Below, piece by piece: positions 16,316 through 25,294 of a stretch of DNA of 64,000 bases. The notes under the pieces were generated by a model. That model ran no database searches. It had not been told where the DNA came from and was given only the letters and a program-made list of their open reading frames with translations. The first letter of the stretch is position 1. Every line of letters begins with the position of its first letter. The stretch is from CBDDGJ01 sp965199285. GTDB lineage: Bacteria > Pseudomonadota > Alphaproteobacteria > RS24. Made by a program: the position numbers and the translations under genes. The stretch covers positions 186,001 through 250,000 of the forward strand of contig OZ240687.1 in NCBI GenBank assembly GCA_965199285.1. The letters run 5' to 3'.

Positions 16316-18385
16316 TTATATAGAAGCAGCCATATGGCTGGCTTGATTAATTGCGGCTTTTGCATCCAGCTCGGCCGCTTCATATGCGCCGCCGACAAGT
16401 TCTGCAGATAGGCCTTTTGATGTGGCCTGCTCGTAAAGCGTGGTGAGGCTCTCTTGCCCCGCACATATAATCACTTGGTCAACCTCAAGTAATTCTGGCT
16501 GCTTATTGAGAAGAATATGAAGTCCAGCATCATCAATACGGATATATTCAACGCCATTCATCATCTTAACGCCACGCCGCGAAAGTGTGATCCGATGCGT
16601 CCAGCCCGTGGTTTGTCCTAGCCCTCGGCCAACCGGTGTATCTTTGCGCTGCATCAGATAGACTTCGCGATCAGCCCGTGCGACCACCGGTTCGACACCG
16701 GTAACCCCACCGCGCGGATGATTTTTGAAATCAATCCCCCATTCCTTGGCAAAAATATCTATATCCAGCGCGGCTGATTTTCCTTGATGTGAGATAAGCT
16801 CTGCAACATCAAAGCCGATCCCGCCCGCGCCCATAATGGCGACTTTTTTACCCAAGGCGACACGCCCTTCAATAACATCAATATAACTAACCGCTTTGGG
16901 GTGATCTATCCCTTCTAACTCTGGCACGCGTGGGGTGATGCCGGTGGCAATAATGCTATGGTCGAAATCAGTCAGCATATCAGCTTCGACTTTTGTATTC
17001 AGGCGTAAATCAATCCCCAGCTTTTCGATCATTTTGTTGAAATATCGCAGCGTTTCGTAAAATTCTTCTTTCCCTGGAATATTTTTAGCGAGGTTAAATT
17101 GCCCGCCAATTTGTGCTGCGGCATCAAATAGTGTCACCTTATGACCGCGCTCAGCCGCGATTGTCGCATACGCCATGCCAGCAGGCCCCGCGCCAACCAC
17201 CGCAATATTTTTAGGCGCATCGGTTTTTTCATAAGTCAGTAAGGTTTCATGACAGGCGCGCGGGTTTACAAGACAGCTTGTCATTTTGTGACCAAATGTA
17301 TGATCGAGGCAGGCCTGATTACAGGCAATGCAGGTGTTAATTTCATCGGCACGGTCTTCCGCTGCTTTTTTGACAAACTCACTATCGGCCAAAAGCGGGC
17401 GCGCCATTGAAACAATATCTGCATCGCCATTTTGCAAAACCTGCTCGGCAATTTCTGGCGTATTAATCCGATTAGAGGTAATGCAGGGAATGTTAACGGC
17501 TTTGCGCACCCGATTGGTAACCGATGTAAAAGCAGCGCGGGGCACCATTGTGGCAATGGTCGGCACGGCACTTTCATGCCAGGTAAAATGGGTGGAGATG
17601 ATATTCACGCCTGCCGTTTCAAGCGCCTTTGCGAGCAGTTCAATTTCTTCCCATGACATGCCGCCTTGCAACATATCCATCGCGGCAATCCGGAAAATGA
17701 TAATAAAATCATCGCCAACGGCTTTGCGAGTCGCCTCCACAACCTCAATCGCAAAGCGCATCCGGTTTTCGTAAGACCCGCCATATTCATCATCACGCTG
17801 ATTGGTTTTTTCAACCAAAAAGGTTGAGATCAAATAACCGGCGGAACCAATAATTTCGACCCCATCATAACCGGCTTGTTTGGCAAGCCGCGCACAATTT
17901 GCATGATCGTCTATTTGCTTTTGAATGCCTGCCTTATCCAACTCTTTGGGAACAAAGCGGCCAATCCGCGACCGAATAGGGGAGGGGGCAACCGCATTTT
18001 CGGTTCCGGCCAAGGGCCCTTGATGCAGAATTTGCATACATATTTTCGCATCTGGCGCAGCTTTATGTACCGCATCGGTAATTATGCTATGCTGCATGGC
18101 ATCTTCTTCGGTTGCTAACATGCCGGCAGATTTGCTTTTGCGCTTTTCGGGAACCACCATAGCGGCTTCTTCATTCGGCATTATACCGCCGGTGATAATC
18201 ATCCCAACCCCAGCGGCGGCACGTTCAGCATAATAAGCGGCCATCCGCTCCGCACCATTTTCAACGTCTTCCAGCCCCGTATGCATTGAACCCATCAGGG
18301 CGCGGTTTTTAATCACCGTAAAGCCAAGATCAAGCGGTTCAAACAGGCGCTTATATTTTTGGTGTCCTGCTAATATATGGTTCAT
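16316..18385 (-). CDS. fadH: NADPH-dependent 2,4-dienoyl-CoA reductase (old-yellow-enzyme/FAD/4Fe-4S)
   Basis: Needed for beta-oxidation of polyunsaturated fatty acids; the fold is shared with trimethylamine dehydrogenase. The 689-aa protein has an N-terminal FMN TIM barrel (from KNRALMGSMHTGLED), a 4Fe-4S cluster loop with C352, C355, C359 and C371 (spacing C-x2-C-x3-C-x11-C), and C-terminal FAD and NADPH domains (VVGAGPAGMAYA near 395; MGAGGIGFDVAE further on). It diverges from ggt across 64 bp. Other NADH:flavin oxidoreductases share this layout, so the symbol is likely rather than certain. The crotonase and thiolase elsewhere in the window fit the same fatty-acid theme. Confidence 0.88.
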   Translation of the reverse strand: MNHILAGHQKYKRLFEPLDLGFTVIKNRALMGSMHTGLEDVENGAERMAAYYAERAAAGVGMIITGGIMPNEEAAMVVPEKRKSKSAGMLATEEDAMQHSIITDAVHKAAPDAKICMQILHQGPLAGTENAVAPSPIRSRIGRFVPKELDKAGIQKQIDDHANCARLAKQAGYDGVEIIGSAGYLISTFLVEKTNQRDDEYGGSYENRMRFAIEVVEATRKAVGDDFIIIFRIAAMDMLQGGMSWEEIELLAKALETAGVNIISTHFTWHESAVPTIATMVPRAAFTSVTNRVRKAVNIPCITSNRINTPEIAEQVLQNGDADIVSMARPLLADSEFVKKAAEDRADEINTCIACNQACLDHTFGHKMTSCLVNPRACHETLLTYEKTDAPKNIAVVGAGPAGMAYATIAAERGHKVTLFDAAAQIGGQFNLAKNIPGKEEFYETLRYFNKMIEKLGIDLRLNTKVEADMLTDFDHSIIATGITPRVPELEGIDHPKAVSYIDVIEGRVALGKKVAIMGAGGIGFDVAELISHQGKSAALDIDIFAKEWGIDFKNHPRGGVTGVEPVVARADREVYLMQRKDTPVGRGLGQTTGWTHRITLSRRGVKMMNGVEYIRIDDAGLHILLNKQPELLEVDQVIICAGQESLTTLYEQATSKGLSAELVGGAYEAAELDAKAAINQASHMAASI

Positions 18386-18449
18386 TTTTTGGTTCTCCCC
18401 CAGACAAATTAGCTATAGATTATAAGATAACAATATAAAGGCAAGGCTT

Positions 18450-20207
18450 ATGAAACGAAATAATCTAATTTTATGGGCATTTATCATATTTGTGTTTTGG
18501 GCGATGCCCTGGTTGCATATGATGCTGTATATGGGGTGGTTACATCTTTCGCATCAGCATGATGAGGGCGATATAGGTGTTATCGCGCAAGATGGCATGG
18601 TGGTGAGTGCGCATGGGCGAGCCTCTGAAATTGGCCGCGATATATTGGCCGCCGGTGGCAATGCGTTTGATGCCGCGATTGCGACCCATTTTGCGTTGGC
18701 GGTGGTCTATCAGCAGGCCGGTAATATTGGCGGCGGCGGATTTATGGTCTATCGCTTAAATACAGGCGAAAGCGGCACGCTAGATTTTCGTGAAAAAGCC
18801 CCCAAAGCCGCACATCGCGATCTCTATATTGATGCGGATGGTAAGCTGGAAGCATGGCGGGCAAAAGAGGGGGCTTTATCGGTCGGAGTACCTGGTGCGG
18901 TTGCAGGTATGGGGGCGATTCATGCGCGCTTTGCTTCGCAAGATTGGGCGGCGCTGATTGCCCCTTCGATTGCGCTTGCCCGCGATGGGTTTTCCCTTAC
19001 CCCTAAAGCGGCACAAATGTTCAATCGCTATCAGAAAATGTTTCGTAAATATAATGATTTTGCTGCCTCGGTTTTGCGTGACCAGCCTTGGCAGGCTGGT
19101 GAGGTGATAAAATTTCCACAACTTGCCGCAACTCTAAAACGCATCGCCCAAAATGGCGCGCAGGAATTTTATCGAGGTGATACGGCAAAGCTGATTATCA
19201 CCACCATGCAAAAACAAGGCGGTATTATCACCCAAGCCGATTTATCGGCCTATCAACCGGTTTGGCGGGAGCCGATTATTTTCGATTATCGCGGGCATAA
19301 AATCATTACCATGCCGCCCCCCTCAAGCGGCGGGATTGCGCTGGCGCAATTATTGGGGGGCATTGAAGCCTATAATGTCAGCGCGATGCAGCATAATAGT
19401 GCCGCTTATATTCACTTATTGACCGAGCTGGAGCGGCGGGTTTATGCCGACCGCGCCACCCATTTGGGGGATACAGATTTTGTTGATGTCAATATCGCAA
19501 CGCTCACCAGTGCCGATTATATTACCGCGCGCATGGCGGATATAAAGCTGGATATAAAAACCCCTAGCCCAGACGTGAAAGCCGGTCATGTGGAGATTAT
19601 TGAGAGCGTGGAGACCACCCATATCTCAATCGTTGACGGGGCAGGCAATGCGGTGGCGATCACCACGACATTAAATGGTAATTTCGGCGCAAAGGTGATT
19701 GTCGAAGGGGCGGGCTTTCTACTGAATAATGAAATGGATGATTTTTCGATTAAGGCAGGTCATGCCAATCAATATGGTCTTTTGGGTAATCATAAAAATG
19801 AGATTGCCCCCGAAAAGCGAATGCTGAGTTCAATGACTCCAACCATTGTCGAGAAAGAGGGCGCACTCAAAATTGTACTAGGCACGCCGGGCGGCGCAAC
19901 CATCATCACATCGGTGTTTCAAACCTTACTCAATATGATTGATTTTGAGATGACGGCGCAAGCTGCCGTAAACGCGCGTAAGACTCATCATCAATGGCAG
20001 CCGGATATGGTTTTGATGGAAAAAGGCGCGCCCTCATGGTTAAATTATTGGGGATTGCGGCAGCGTGGGCATCGGATAAGAACCTGGCCAGAATTTTCTT
20101 ATGAGCTTGGCCGCTTGCAGGTTATTCGGGTTAGTGATAAAGGGCTTGAAGGGGCAGCCGATTATTTGCGAGGGCATGATGACAAAGCTGAAGGATATAC
20201 GAAATAG
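18450..20207 (+). CDS. ggt: Gamma-glutamyltransferase (glutathione hydrolase proenzyme)
   Basis: Cleaves the gamma-glutamyl bond of glutathione, normally in the periplasm. The 585-aa protein has an N-terminal hydrophobic segment (about 6-31) that may be an uncleaved anchor or signal. Autoprocessing is expected between E388 and the nucleophile T389 in ETTHISIVDGAGNAVA. The GTPGGATIITSVFQ motif (478-491) is part of the active site. The trhO start follows two bases after its stop. Confidence 0.93.
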   Translation: MKRNNLILWAFIIFVFWAMPWLHMMLYMGWLHLSHQHDEGDIGVIAQDGMVVSAHGRASEIGRDILAAGGNAFDAAIATHFALAVVYQQAGNIGGGGFMVYRLNTGESGTLDFREKAPKAAHRDLYIDADGKLEAWRAKEGALSVGVPGAVAGMGAIHARFASQDWAALIAPSIALARDGFSLTPKAAQMFNRYQKMFRKYNDFAASVLRDQPWQAGEVIKFPQLAATLKRIAQNGAQEFYRGDTAKLIITTMQKQGGIITQADLSAYQPVWREPIIFDYRGHKIITMPPPSSGGIALAQLLGGIEAYNVSAMQHNSAAYIHLLTELERRVYADRATHLGDTDFVDVNIATLTSADYITARMADIKLDIKTPSPDVKAGHVEIIESVETTHISIVDGAGNAVAITTTLNGNFGAKVIVEGAGFLLNNEMDDFSIKAGHANQYGLLGNHKNEIAPEKRMLSSMTPTIVEKEGALKIVLGTPGGATIITSVFQTLLNMIDFEMTAQAAVNARKTHHQWQPDMVLMEKGAPSWLNYWGLRQRGHRIRTWPEFSYELGRLQVIRVSDKGLEGAADYLRGHDDKAEGYTK

Positions 20208-20209
20208 CA

Positions 20210-21196
20210 ATGCGTGATAAGGATTTAATCGTACCGGAAGCTCCGCCCGAAACGCCGATTGTGGTCGCGGCACTTTACAAATTTGTAGCACTTGATGATT
20301 TGGAAAGCGAGCAGGCGGGGCTACAAAAAATTTGTCGGCGGGCAAAAATTTTTGGTACTTTATTGCTGGCAAAAGAGGGGATTAATGGTACTGTCAGTGG
20401 AACACAATCAGCCCTTCAAAGCCTTATAAATTACTTTTCAGAACATACACAATTTTATGATATTAAACCAAAATATAGCTTTGCAAAAGAAAATAGTTTC
20501 TATCGTATGAAGGTACGCTTGAAGAAGGAAATTGTCACAATGGGGCAGCCCGATATTGATCCCACCAAAGCGGTTGGCCGTTATGTAAAACCGGATGCGT
20601 GGAACGCGCTTATCAGTGATCCCGATACATTGCTTATTGATACGCGTAATGCCTATGAAGTGGCGATTGGTACATTTGAGGGCGCGGTTGATCCACAAAC
20701 CGATAGCTTTCGTGAATTTCCGGATTGGCTTGATGCTTATCTGGCACAGCAGGAAACACAACCTAAAAAAATTGCGATGTTTTGTACTGGCGGGATAAGA
20801 TGCGAAAAATCGACCTCTTATCTTGTGTCAAAAGGGTTTGACAATGTGTTCCATCTTGAAGGTGGTATTTTGAAATATCTGGAAACGCAGCCAAAAGCAG
20901 AAAGCAAATGGCGAGGCGATTGTTTTGTATTTGACCAACGCGTATCGGTGAGACATGGCTTAGCGCAGGGAGATTATGATTTATGTCATGCCTGCCGGAT
21001 GCCGATTACCGAAACCGATAAGCAAAGCTCTCACTATCAGGCTGGTATATCCTGCCCGCATTGTTTTGGCGCGCATAGTGAGGCGCAGTTACAGCGTTAT
21101 CGGGAGCGGCAAAAGCAAATCGATCTGGCGAAGGCGCGGGGTGAAACCCATATTGGCGGGGATAGTGATGAATATGACGAAACCGGTACTTTATAG
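20210..21196 (+). CDS. trhO: tRNA U34 5-hydroxylation protein TrhO (YceA family, rhodanese domain)
   Basis: Oxygen-dependent hydroxylation of uridine-34 in a set of tRNAs, as shown for E. coli YceA. The 328-aa protein has an N-terminal acylphosphatase-like domain (LLLAKEGINGTVSG) and a central rhodanese domain with catalytic C192 in MFCTGGIRCEKS. A C-terminal cysteine-rich tail (CHACRMP...SCPHCFG) looks like a metal site and is present in many family members. Its last 29 bases overlap the GST gene. Confidence 0.92.
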   Translation: MRDKDLIVPEAPPETPIVVAALYKFVALDDLESEQAGLQKICRRAKIFGTLLLAKEGINGTVSGTQSALQSLINYFSEHTQFYDIKPKYSFAKENSFYRMKVRLKKEIVTMGQPDIDPTKAVGRYVKPDAWNALISDPDTLLIDTRNAYEVAIGTFEGAVDPQTDSFREFPDWLDAYLAQQETQPKKIAMFCTGGIRCEKSTSYLVSKGFDNVFHLEGGILKYLETQPKAESKWRGDCFVFDQRVSVRHGLAQGDYDLCHACRMPITETDKQSSHYQAGISCPHCFGAHSEAQLQRYRERQKQIDLAKARGETHIGGDSDEYDETGTL

Positions 21197-21812
21197 TTTT
21201 CGCCGTTGCCCTTATGCGATGCGGGCGCGGATGGCGATTGCGCTTACGGCGCAGGGGGTTGAATTGCGGGAAATTATTTTGCGTGATAAGCCGACGCATA
21301 TGGTGGCTTTATCAGCAAAAGGCACAGTACCGGTTTTATGGCTTGGCGATGATAAGGTGATCGATGAAAGTCTGGATGTGATGAAATGGGCGCTTCGCCG
21401 TCATCCACTTATTGAAACCGCTGATTGGGATTTGATAGCGCATTTTGATGATGTGTTTAAGTTTCACCTCGACCGCTATAAATATGCCGCCCGCTATGAG
21501 GGGGCAGATGCGGTAACGCACCGAACCGAAGGGGTAAAAAGCCTGCTCGATATTGAACAACGTCTTTCTCATAATAAAAATAAGGCAGATAAAAACTGGC
21601 TGAGTGGTGAGGATTATGGTTTTACCGATTTGGCGATTTTACCCTTTGTCCGGCAGTTTCGGATTGCCGATATGAAATGGTTTGATGAAGAGCTTGGATT
21701 GCCGCATGTGCAAAACTGGCTCGCGCATTTTCTCACTCACCCTTTATTTTTGTCGGTGATGAAAAAATATCCAGTATGGCAAGAAGGGGAGAGCGGGATA
21801 AATTTCCCGTAA
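21168..21812 (+). CDS. Glutathione S-transferase family protein
   Basis: A 214-aa protein with an N-terminal thioredoxin-like domain starting YSFRRCPYAMRARMAI, where the CPYA motif suggests a Cys-type (omega/beta-like) GST or glutaredoxin-2-like protein, and an all-helical C-terminal domain (DLAILPFVRQF). The frame is open upstream to 20976, but that stretch overlaps trhO. The ATG at 21168 sits six bases after GGCGGGG and fits the family start; the ATG at 21174 is an alternative. It lies 26 bases upstream of a halohydrin-dehalogenase-like gene, which hints at a shared role with electrophilic substrates. The substrate is unknown. Confidence 0.85.
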   Translation: MNMTKPVLYSFRRCPYAMRARMAIALTAQGVELREIILRDKPTHMVALSAKGTVPVLWLGDDKVIDESLDVMKWALRRHPLIETADWDLIAHFDDVFKFHLDRYKYAARYEGADAVTHRTEGVKSLLDIEQRLSHNKNKADKNWLSGEDYGFTDLAILPFVRQFRIADMKWFDEELGLPHVQNWLAHFLTHPLFLSVMKKYPVWQEGESGINFP

Positions 21813-21838
21813 ATAAAAGGAATATAAAGGAGAGGATT

Positions 21839-22513
21839 ATGAGCAGTGAGTTTGAGAATAAACGTGTGGTTGTCACCTGCGCAGATGTATTTATGGGGGA
21901 CATTGTGGCGCGGCATTTTGAAACTATGGGCGCCAATGTGCTGGCTGATAAACAGCCGCTTACCGATGAGGCGCAAGTTGATGCCCTGCTGGCAGAAGCG
22001 GGCGACACAGATATTCTGGTGATTAATCTTGATGAACCTGCCCATTCAGCGCTGGCGGATGAGATAAAAGATGATGATTGGTTTATGTTGGCGGATAAGC
22101 TGGTGCATCCGCTAATGCGGGTGACCCGTGCCTTTTTACCACATATGAAAGCCCGTAAAGCTGGTAAGATCATCGCGATTAATAGTTCTGCTCCCCTTCG
22201 GGGGCTCCCCAAAAACGCATCTTATTGTGCGATGCGCGGGGCGCAAAATGCGTTTATTCAAGCGGTTGGCAAGGAAGTGGCGCGCGATAATATACAGGTG
22301 AATGCGGTCGCGCAAAATTATGTCGAAAACGAAACCTATTATCCAGCCGCACATATTCAGACCGAGCGGTTTCAGGCGCATTTGAAAGCCAATGTGCCGA
22401 GTCAGTCTGTCGCACCAGAAGCGGAAACGGCGCATCTTGTGGCGTTTCTGGCTTCGCAGCATAATACCCATATTGTCGGCCGGATCATTCAGCTCGATGG
22501 CGGCTGGAGCTAA
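21839..22513 (+). CDS. SDR-fold protein with halohydrin dehalogenase motifs
   Basis: A 224-aa short-chain dehydrogenase relative. The NAD(P)-binding TGxxxGxG motif is missing. In its place is T13-x4-F18-x-G20 (TCADVFMG), and the catalytic set reads S116-x12-Y129-x3-R133, with Arg replacing the usual Lys. Both patterns are those used to define halohydrin dehalogenases, which form epoxides from vicinal haloalcohols and release halide without a cofactor. The AQNYVENETYYP stretch resembles the halide-site region of HheC (PNYLHSEDSPYFYP). Function is inferred from motifs only; a cofactor-independent epoxide-active or degenerate SDR remains possible. The start at 21839 has an AAGGAGAGG ribosome site. 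It shares orientation with the GST gene and converges on the nitronate monooxygenase gene (17-bp gap). Confidence 0.82.
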   Translation: MSSEFENKRVVVTCADVFMGDIVARHFETMGANVLADKQPLTDEAQVDALLAEAGDTDILVINLDEPAHSALADEIKDDDWFMLADKLVHPLMRVTRAFLPHMKARKAGKIIAINSSAPLRGLPKNASYCAMRGAQNAFIQAVGKEVARDNIQVNAVAQNYVENETYYPAAHIQTERFQAHLKANVPSQSVAPEAETAHLVAFLASQHNTHIVGRIIQLDGGWS

Positions 22514-22530
22514 TATAATATAAGTTTCGC

Positions 22531-23505
22531 TTAGGAAGCGAGTTTTGCCAAACGATTGTTAATAATTTCTGTTGCTTCGCTCATAATCTGATCGATAAGT
22601 TCCTGACATGTTGGCACATCGTGGATAAGTCCGGCAACCATGCCGCAGCTCCACGCGCCGGCATTCATTGTGCCATCGCTCATGATTTTCGGATAAACAC
22701 CGGCAACCTCATCCATAATATCTTCAATTTTAAGATTATCGCCAAGTGCTTTTTCTTTTTCGACAATTCGTTCGACCGCTTCGTTTTTAAGCACCCGCTC
22801 GGTGTTGCGTAAGGGACGCATAATCAGTTCTGTATCAAGTTCGCTTGCTTCAACCAGCGCATTTTTCACATTCACATGTACCGGTGCTTCTTTGGTGGCA
22901 ATAAAGCGGGTCCCCATATTAATACCATCCGCACCAAGTGCCAGCGAAGCGGCAAGCTGTTTTCCATTGCCCATCCCGCCTGAAGCAAGGAACGGAATTT
23001 CCAGCTCTTCGGCAGCGCGTGGTAGCAAAATCATATTGGGGATATCGTCTTCACCGGGATGTCCTCCACATTCGAACCCGTCCACACTCACGGCATCACA
23101 ACCAATGCTTTGTGCTTTTAGCGAGTGTCGTACACTGGTGCATTTGTGGATTACTTTTATCCCCGCCTCTTTAAGATGCGGCATAAAGGCTTCAGGGGAA
23201 CGGCCAGCGGTTTCAACAATTCTCACACCGCCCTCAATGATTGCTTTGATATAGCCTGGATAATCGGGGTTTGCAAAACCTGGTAGAAAGGTGAGGTTCA
23301 CCGCGATTGGTTTATCGGTCATGTCGTTACATTTGGCGATCTCATTGGCAAGGTCTTCTGGTGTTTTTTGCGTAAGTCCGGTGATTGTGCCTAATCCGCC
23401 CGCATTTGAAACCGCTGCCGCCATTTCCGCAAAGCCGACATAATGCATGCCACCCTGCATAATGGGATATTCAATATCAAATAATTCCGTGATCCGTGTT
23501 TTCAT
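22531..23505 (-). CDS. Nitronate monooxygenase family protein (FMN, 2-nitropropane dioxygenase-like)
   Basis: A 324-aa FMN-dependent TIM-barrel protein. Motifs are YPIMQGGMHYVG at the N-terminus, GFECGGHPGED (candidate catalytic His) and ASGGMGNGKQLAASLALGADGINMGTRF for phosphate binding. Family members oxidise alkyl nitronates such as propionate 3-nitronate, but some are FabK-like enoyl reductases, so the exact reaction is uncertain. It is divergent from the thiolase gene. Confidence 0.87.
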   Translation of the reverse strand: MKTRITELFDIEYPIMQGGMHYVGFAEMAAAVSNAGGLGTITGLTQKTPEDLANEIAKCNDMTDKPIAVNLTFLPGFANPDYPGYIKAIIEGGVRIVETAGRSPEAFMPHLKEAGIKVIHKCTSVRHSLKAQSIGCDAVSVDGFECGGHPGEDDIPNMILLPRAAEELEIPFLASGGMGNGKQLAASLALGADGINMGTRFIATKEAPVHVNVKNALVEASELDTELIMRPLRNTERVLKNEAVERIVEKEKALGDNLKIEDIMDEVAGVYPKIMSDGTMNAGAWSCGMVAGLIHDVPTCQELIDQIMSEATEIINNRLAKLAS

Positions 23506-23658
23506 CTCTTTTCCCTCTCCCCATTTAGGTTTGTTATATTGAACGTCACTCTAAAGGCTTGCCAGAAATTCGCAAGATAAAAATATCTATAATAAAACAC
23601 TTGTAAGCGCGGCGTGGTTTGGGTAATTTCTCACCCAAAGATAAAAGGAGATAATCAA
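23506..23658. promoter_or_regulatory. Divergent intergenic region between nitronate monooxygenase and thiolase genes
   Basis: A 153-bp spacer that must hold promoters for both directions. An imperfect inverted repeat, CTTGC-N9-GCAAG, lies near 23558-23576 and could be an operator, but no regulator gene is adjacent. The thiolase ribosome site AAAGGAG is at 23644-23650. Confidence 0.35.
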
Positions 23659-24834
23659 ATGGGTGATGCATATATTGTTGCTGCTGTGCGAACAGCGGGT
23701 GGACGTAAAGGGGGGAAACTGAGCGGCTGGCATCCGGCGGATTTAGCTGGCAAAGTGCTCGATGAATTGGTTTCCCGCACCGGCAATAAACCAGAGCTGG
23801 TGGAAGATGTGATTATGGGCTGCGTTGGGCAGGTTGGTGAACAGGCGAATAATGTCGCCCGTAATGCTATTCTCGCGTCGAGCTTGCCAGAAAGCGTGCC
23901 GGGAACATCGGTTGATCGCCAATGTGGGTCAAGCCAGCAATCAATTCATTTTGCCGCGCAAGCGGTTATGTCTGGGGTGATGGATATTGTCATCGCCGCT
24001 GGGGTGGAAAGCATGACGCGGGTTCCCATCGGCACTTCGGCGGCGCTGCCTTATAAAGCAGGGATGGGATTTTATGTCAGTGAGAATATGAAAAAACGCT
24101 ATCCAGATGTGCAGTTTAGTCAATTTGCAGGTGCTGAAATGGTCGCCAAGAAATATGAGCTGGATAAAGCCTCGCTCGATCAATATGCGTTTGAAAGTCA
24201 TCAAAATGCCATCGCCGCCACTCAGGCCGGTGCGTTTAAGGATGAGATTTTACCGATTGAAGTGACACTTGAAGATGGCAGCACTGAAATGCATACGGTT
24301 GATGAGGGTATTCGTTTTGAAGCAAGCCTCGAAGGTATCCAAGAGGTGAAACTGCTTGCTGATGATGGGATGATTACCGCCGCAACTTCCAGTCAGATTT
24401 GCGATGGTGCATCTGGCGTGATGATTGTGAATGAAGAAGGGTTGAAAAAGCTTGGGGTTGAGCCGCTGGCTAAAATCATTCATATGACGGTGATTGGTCA
24501 TGATCCGGTGATTATGCTGGAAGCGCCGATTCCGGCTTCAAAACAGGCAATGGAAAAAGCCGGTCTTAGCGTTGATGATATTGATGTGTTTGAGGTGAAC
24601 GAAGCCTTTGCCTCTATTCCGGTTGCTTTTATGAAAGAGCTTGGGGTGCCGCGTGAGAAGTTAAATATTCATGGTGGTGCTTGTGCGCTTGGGCATCCAT
24701 TAGGCGGGTCAGGAACCAAGCTGATGGCGACTTTGGTAAACGCGCTTAAAACCAAAAATGGTAAATATGGCCTGCAAACCATGTGCGAAGGTGGGGGGCT
24801 GGCGAACGTCACCATTATCGAGAATTTGCAATAG
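23659..24834 (+). CDS. Acetyl-CoA C-acyltransferase (thiolase)
   Basis: A 391-aa thiolase for beta-oxidation or acetoacetyl-CoA formation. The catalytic triad is complete: C89 (DRQCGSSQQSIHFAA), H346 (GACALGHPLGGSG) and C376 (TMCEGGGLANV), with NEAFASIPVAF also present. A GTG-initiated extension to 23614 is possible, but the ATG at 23659 has an AAAGGAG site eight bases upstream and matches the family start. A strong terminator follows. Degradative and biosynthetic types cannot be told apart here. Confidence 0.92.
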   Translation: MGDAYIVAAVRTAGGRKGGKLSGWHPADLAGKVLDELVSRTGNKPELVEDVIMGCVGQVGEQANNVARNAILASSLPESVPGTSVDRQCGSSQQSIHFAAQAVMSGVMDIVIAAGVESMTRVPIGTSAALPYKAGMGFYVSENMKKRYPDVQFSQFAGAEMVAKKYELDKASLDQYAFESHQNAIAATQAGAFKDEILPIEVTLEDGSTEMHTVDEGIRFEASLEGIQEVKLLADDGMITAATSSQICDGASGVMIVNEEGLKKLGVEPLAKIIHMTVIGHDPVIMLEAPIPASKQAMEKAGLSVDDIDVFEVNEAFASIPVAFMKELGVPREKLNIHGGACALGHPLGGSGTKLMATLVNALKTKNGKYGLQTMCEGGGLANVTIIENLQ

Positions 24835-24840
24835 ACTTAA

Positions 24841-24869
24841 ATGCCCCGCCTTTACGGGGCATTTTTTTT
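24841..24869 (+). terminator. Rho-independent terminator after thiolase gene
   Basis: Perfect 8-bp stem ATGCCCCG/CGGGGCAT (24841-24848 with 24855-24862), a 6-nt loop and a run of eight T. It separates the thiolase transcript from the CDGSH gene. Confidence 0.92.
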
Positions 24870-24883
24870 AAGAGGAGATAAAA

Positions 24884-25123
24884 ATGGATCAACCAAAAAT
24901 AGTGCAAAAGCAGCCCTATAAGATTGCGGTCGAAACCGGTAAAAATTATTTCTGGTGCAGTTGTGGCCTGTCTGCCAATCAACCTTTTTGCGATGGCTCA
25001 CATAAGGATACGGAGTTTCAACCAAGCAAATATAAGGCTGAAAAAGATGGTGATGTTTTCTTTTGTGGATGCAAGATAACTGGCAAAGCTCCGCTTTGTG
25101 ATGGGTCGCATAATAAATTATAA
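24884..25123 (+). CDS. Twin-CDGSH iron-sulfur protein (mitoNEET-like)
   Basis: A 79-aa protein with two CDGSH motifs, each able to bind a 2Fe-2S cluster by three Cys and one His: C25, C27, C36, H40 and C61, C63, C72, H76. It has no membrane anchor or signal. Bacterial twin-CDGSH proteins are small electron-transfer or cluster-transfer proteins of poorly defined role. AAGAGGAG provides the ribosome site. It sits between a terminator and the repeat-bounded segment. Confidence 0.9.
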   Translation: MDQPKIVQKQPYKIAVETGKNYFWCSCGLSANQPFCDGSHKDTEFQPSKYKAEKDGDVFFCGCKITGKAPLCDGSHNKL

Positions 25124-25146
25124 CCCTTATTCTATTTTTTAAGCCC

Positions 25147-25176
25147 TTAACGCATAGAGCATGACAGCAGCGGCGG
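25147..25176 (-). repeat. 30-bp direct repeat, distal copy (displaced rlmB 3' end)
   Basis: Identical over 30 bases to 26128-26157, in the same orientation. On the minus strand it encodes AAAVMLYAL in the rlmB frame and runs on to R-A-stop, so it reads as an alternative, severed 3' end of rlmB. Similarity stops sharply at both edges. Confidence 0.9.
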
Positions 25177-25217
25177 GATTTCTCTATCCGTAGCACAGCG
25201 ATAGGCTAATTTTTGCG

Positions 25218-25264
25218 GCAGATGCCGAAACGCTTATTACAAGATTATTACCGTCGGCATCTGC
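25218..25264. repeat. 11-bp perfect inverted repeat
   Basis: GCAGATGCCGA (25218-25228) and its exact reverse complement (25254-25264) are separated by 25 bases. No T-run follows on either strand, so it is not an obvious terminator. It lies just downstream of the small gene at 25295-25699 and could be a transcript-end structure or a protein-binding site. Confidence 0.7.
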
Positions 25265-25294
25265 GTGAGGGAAATAGCGCCGTATATTTAAACC

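Noticed and set aside
23558..23576. Inverted repeat CTTGC-N9-GCAAG as a specific operator
   Set aside because: Only 5-bp arms and no adjacent regulator; kept only as a remark within the intergenic entry.
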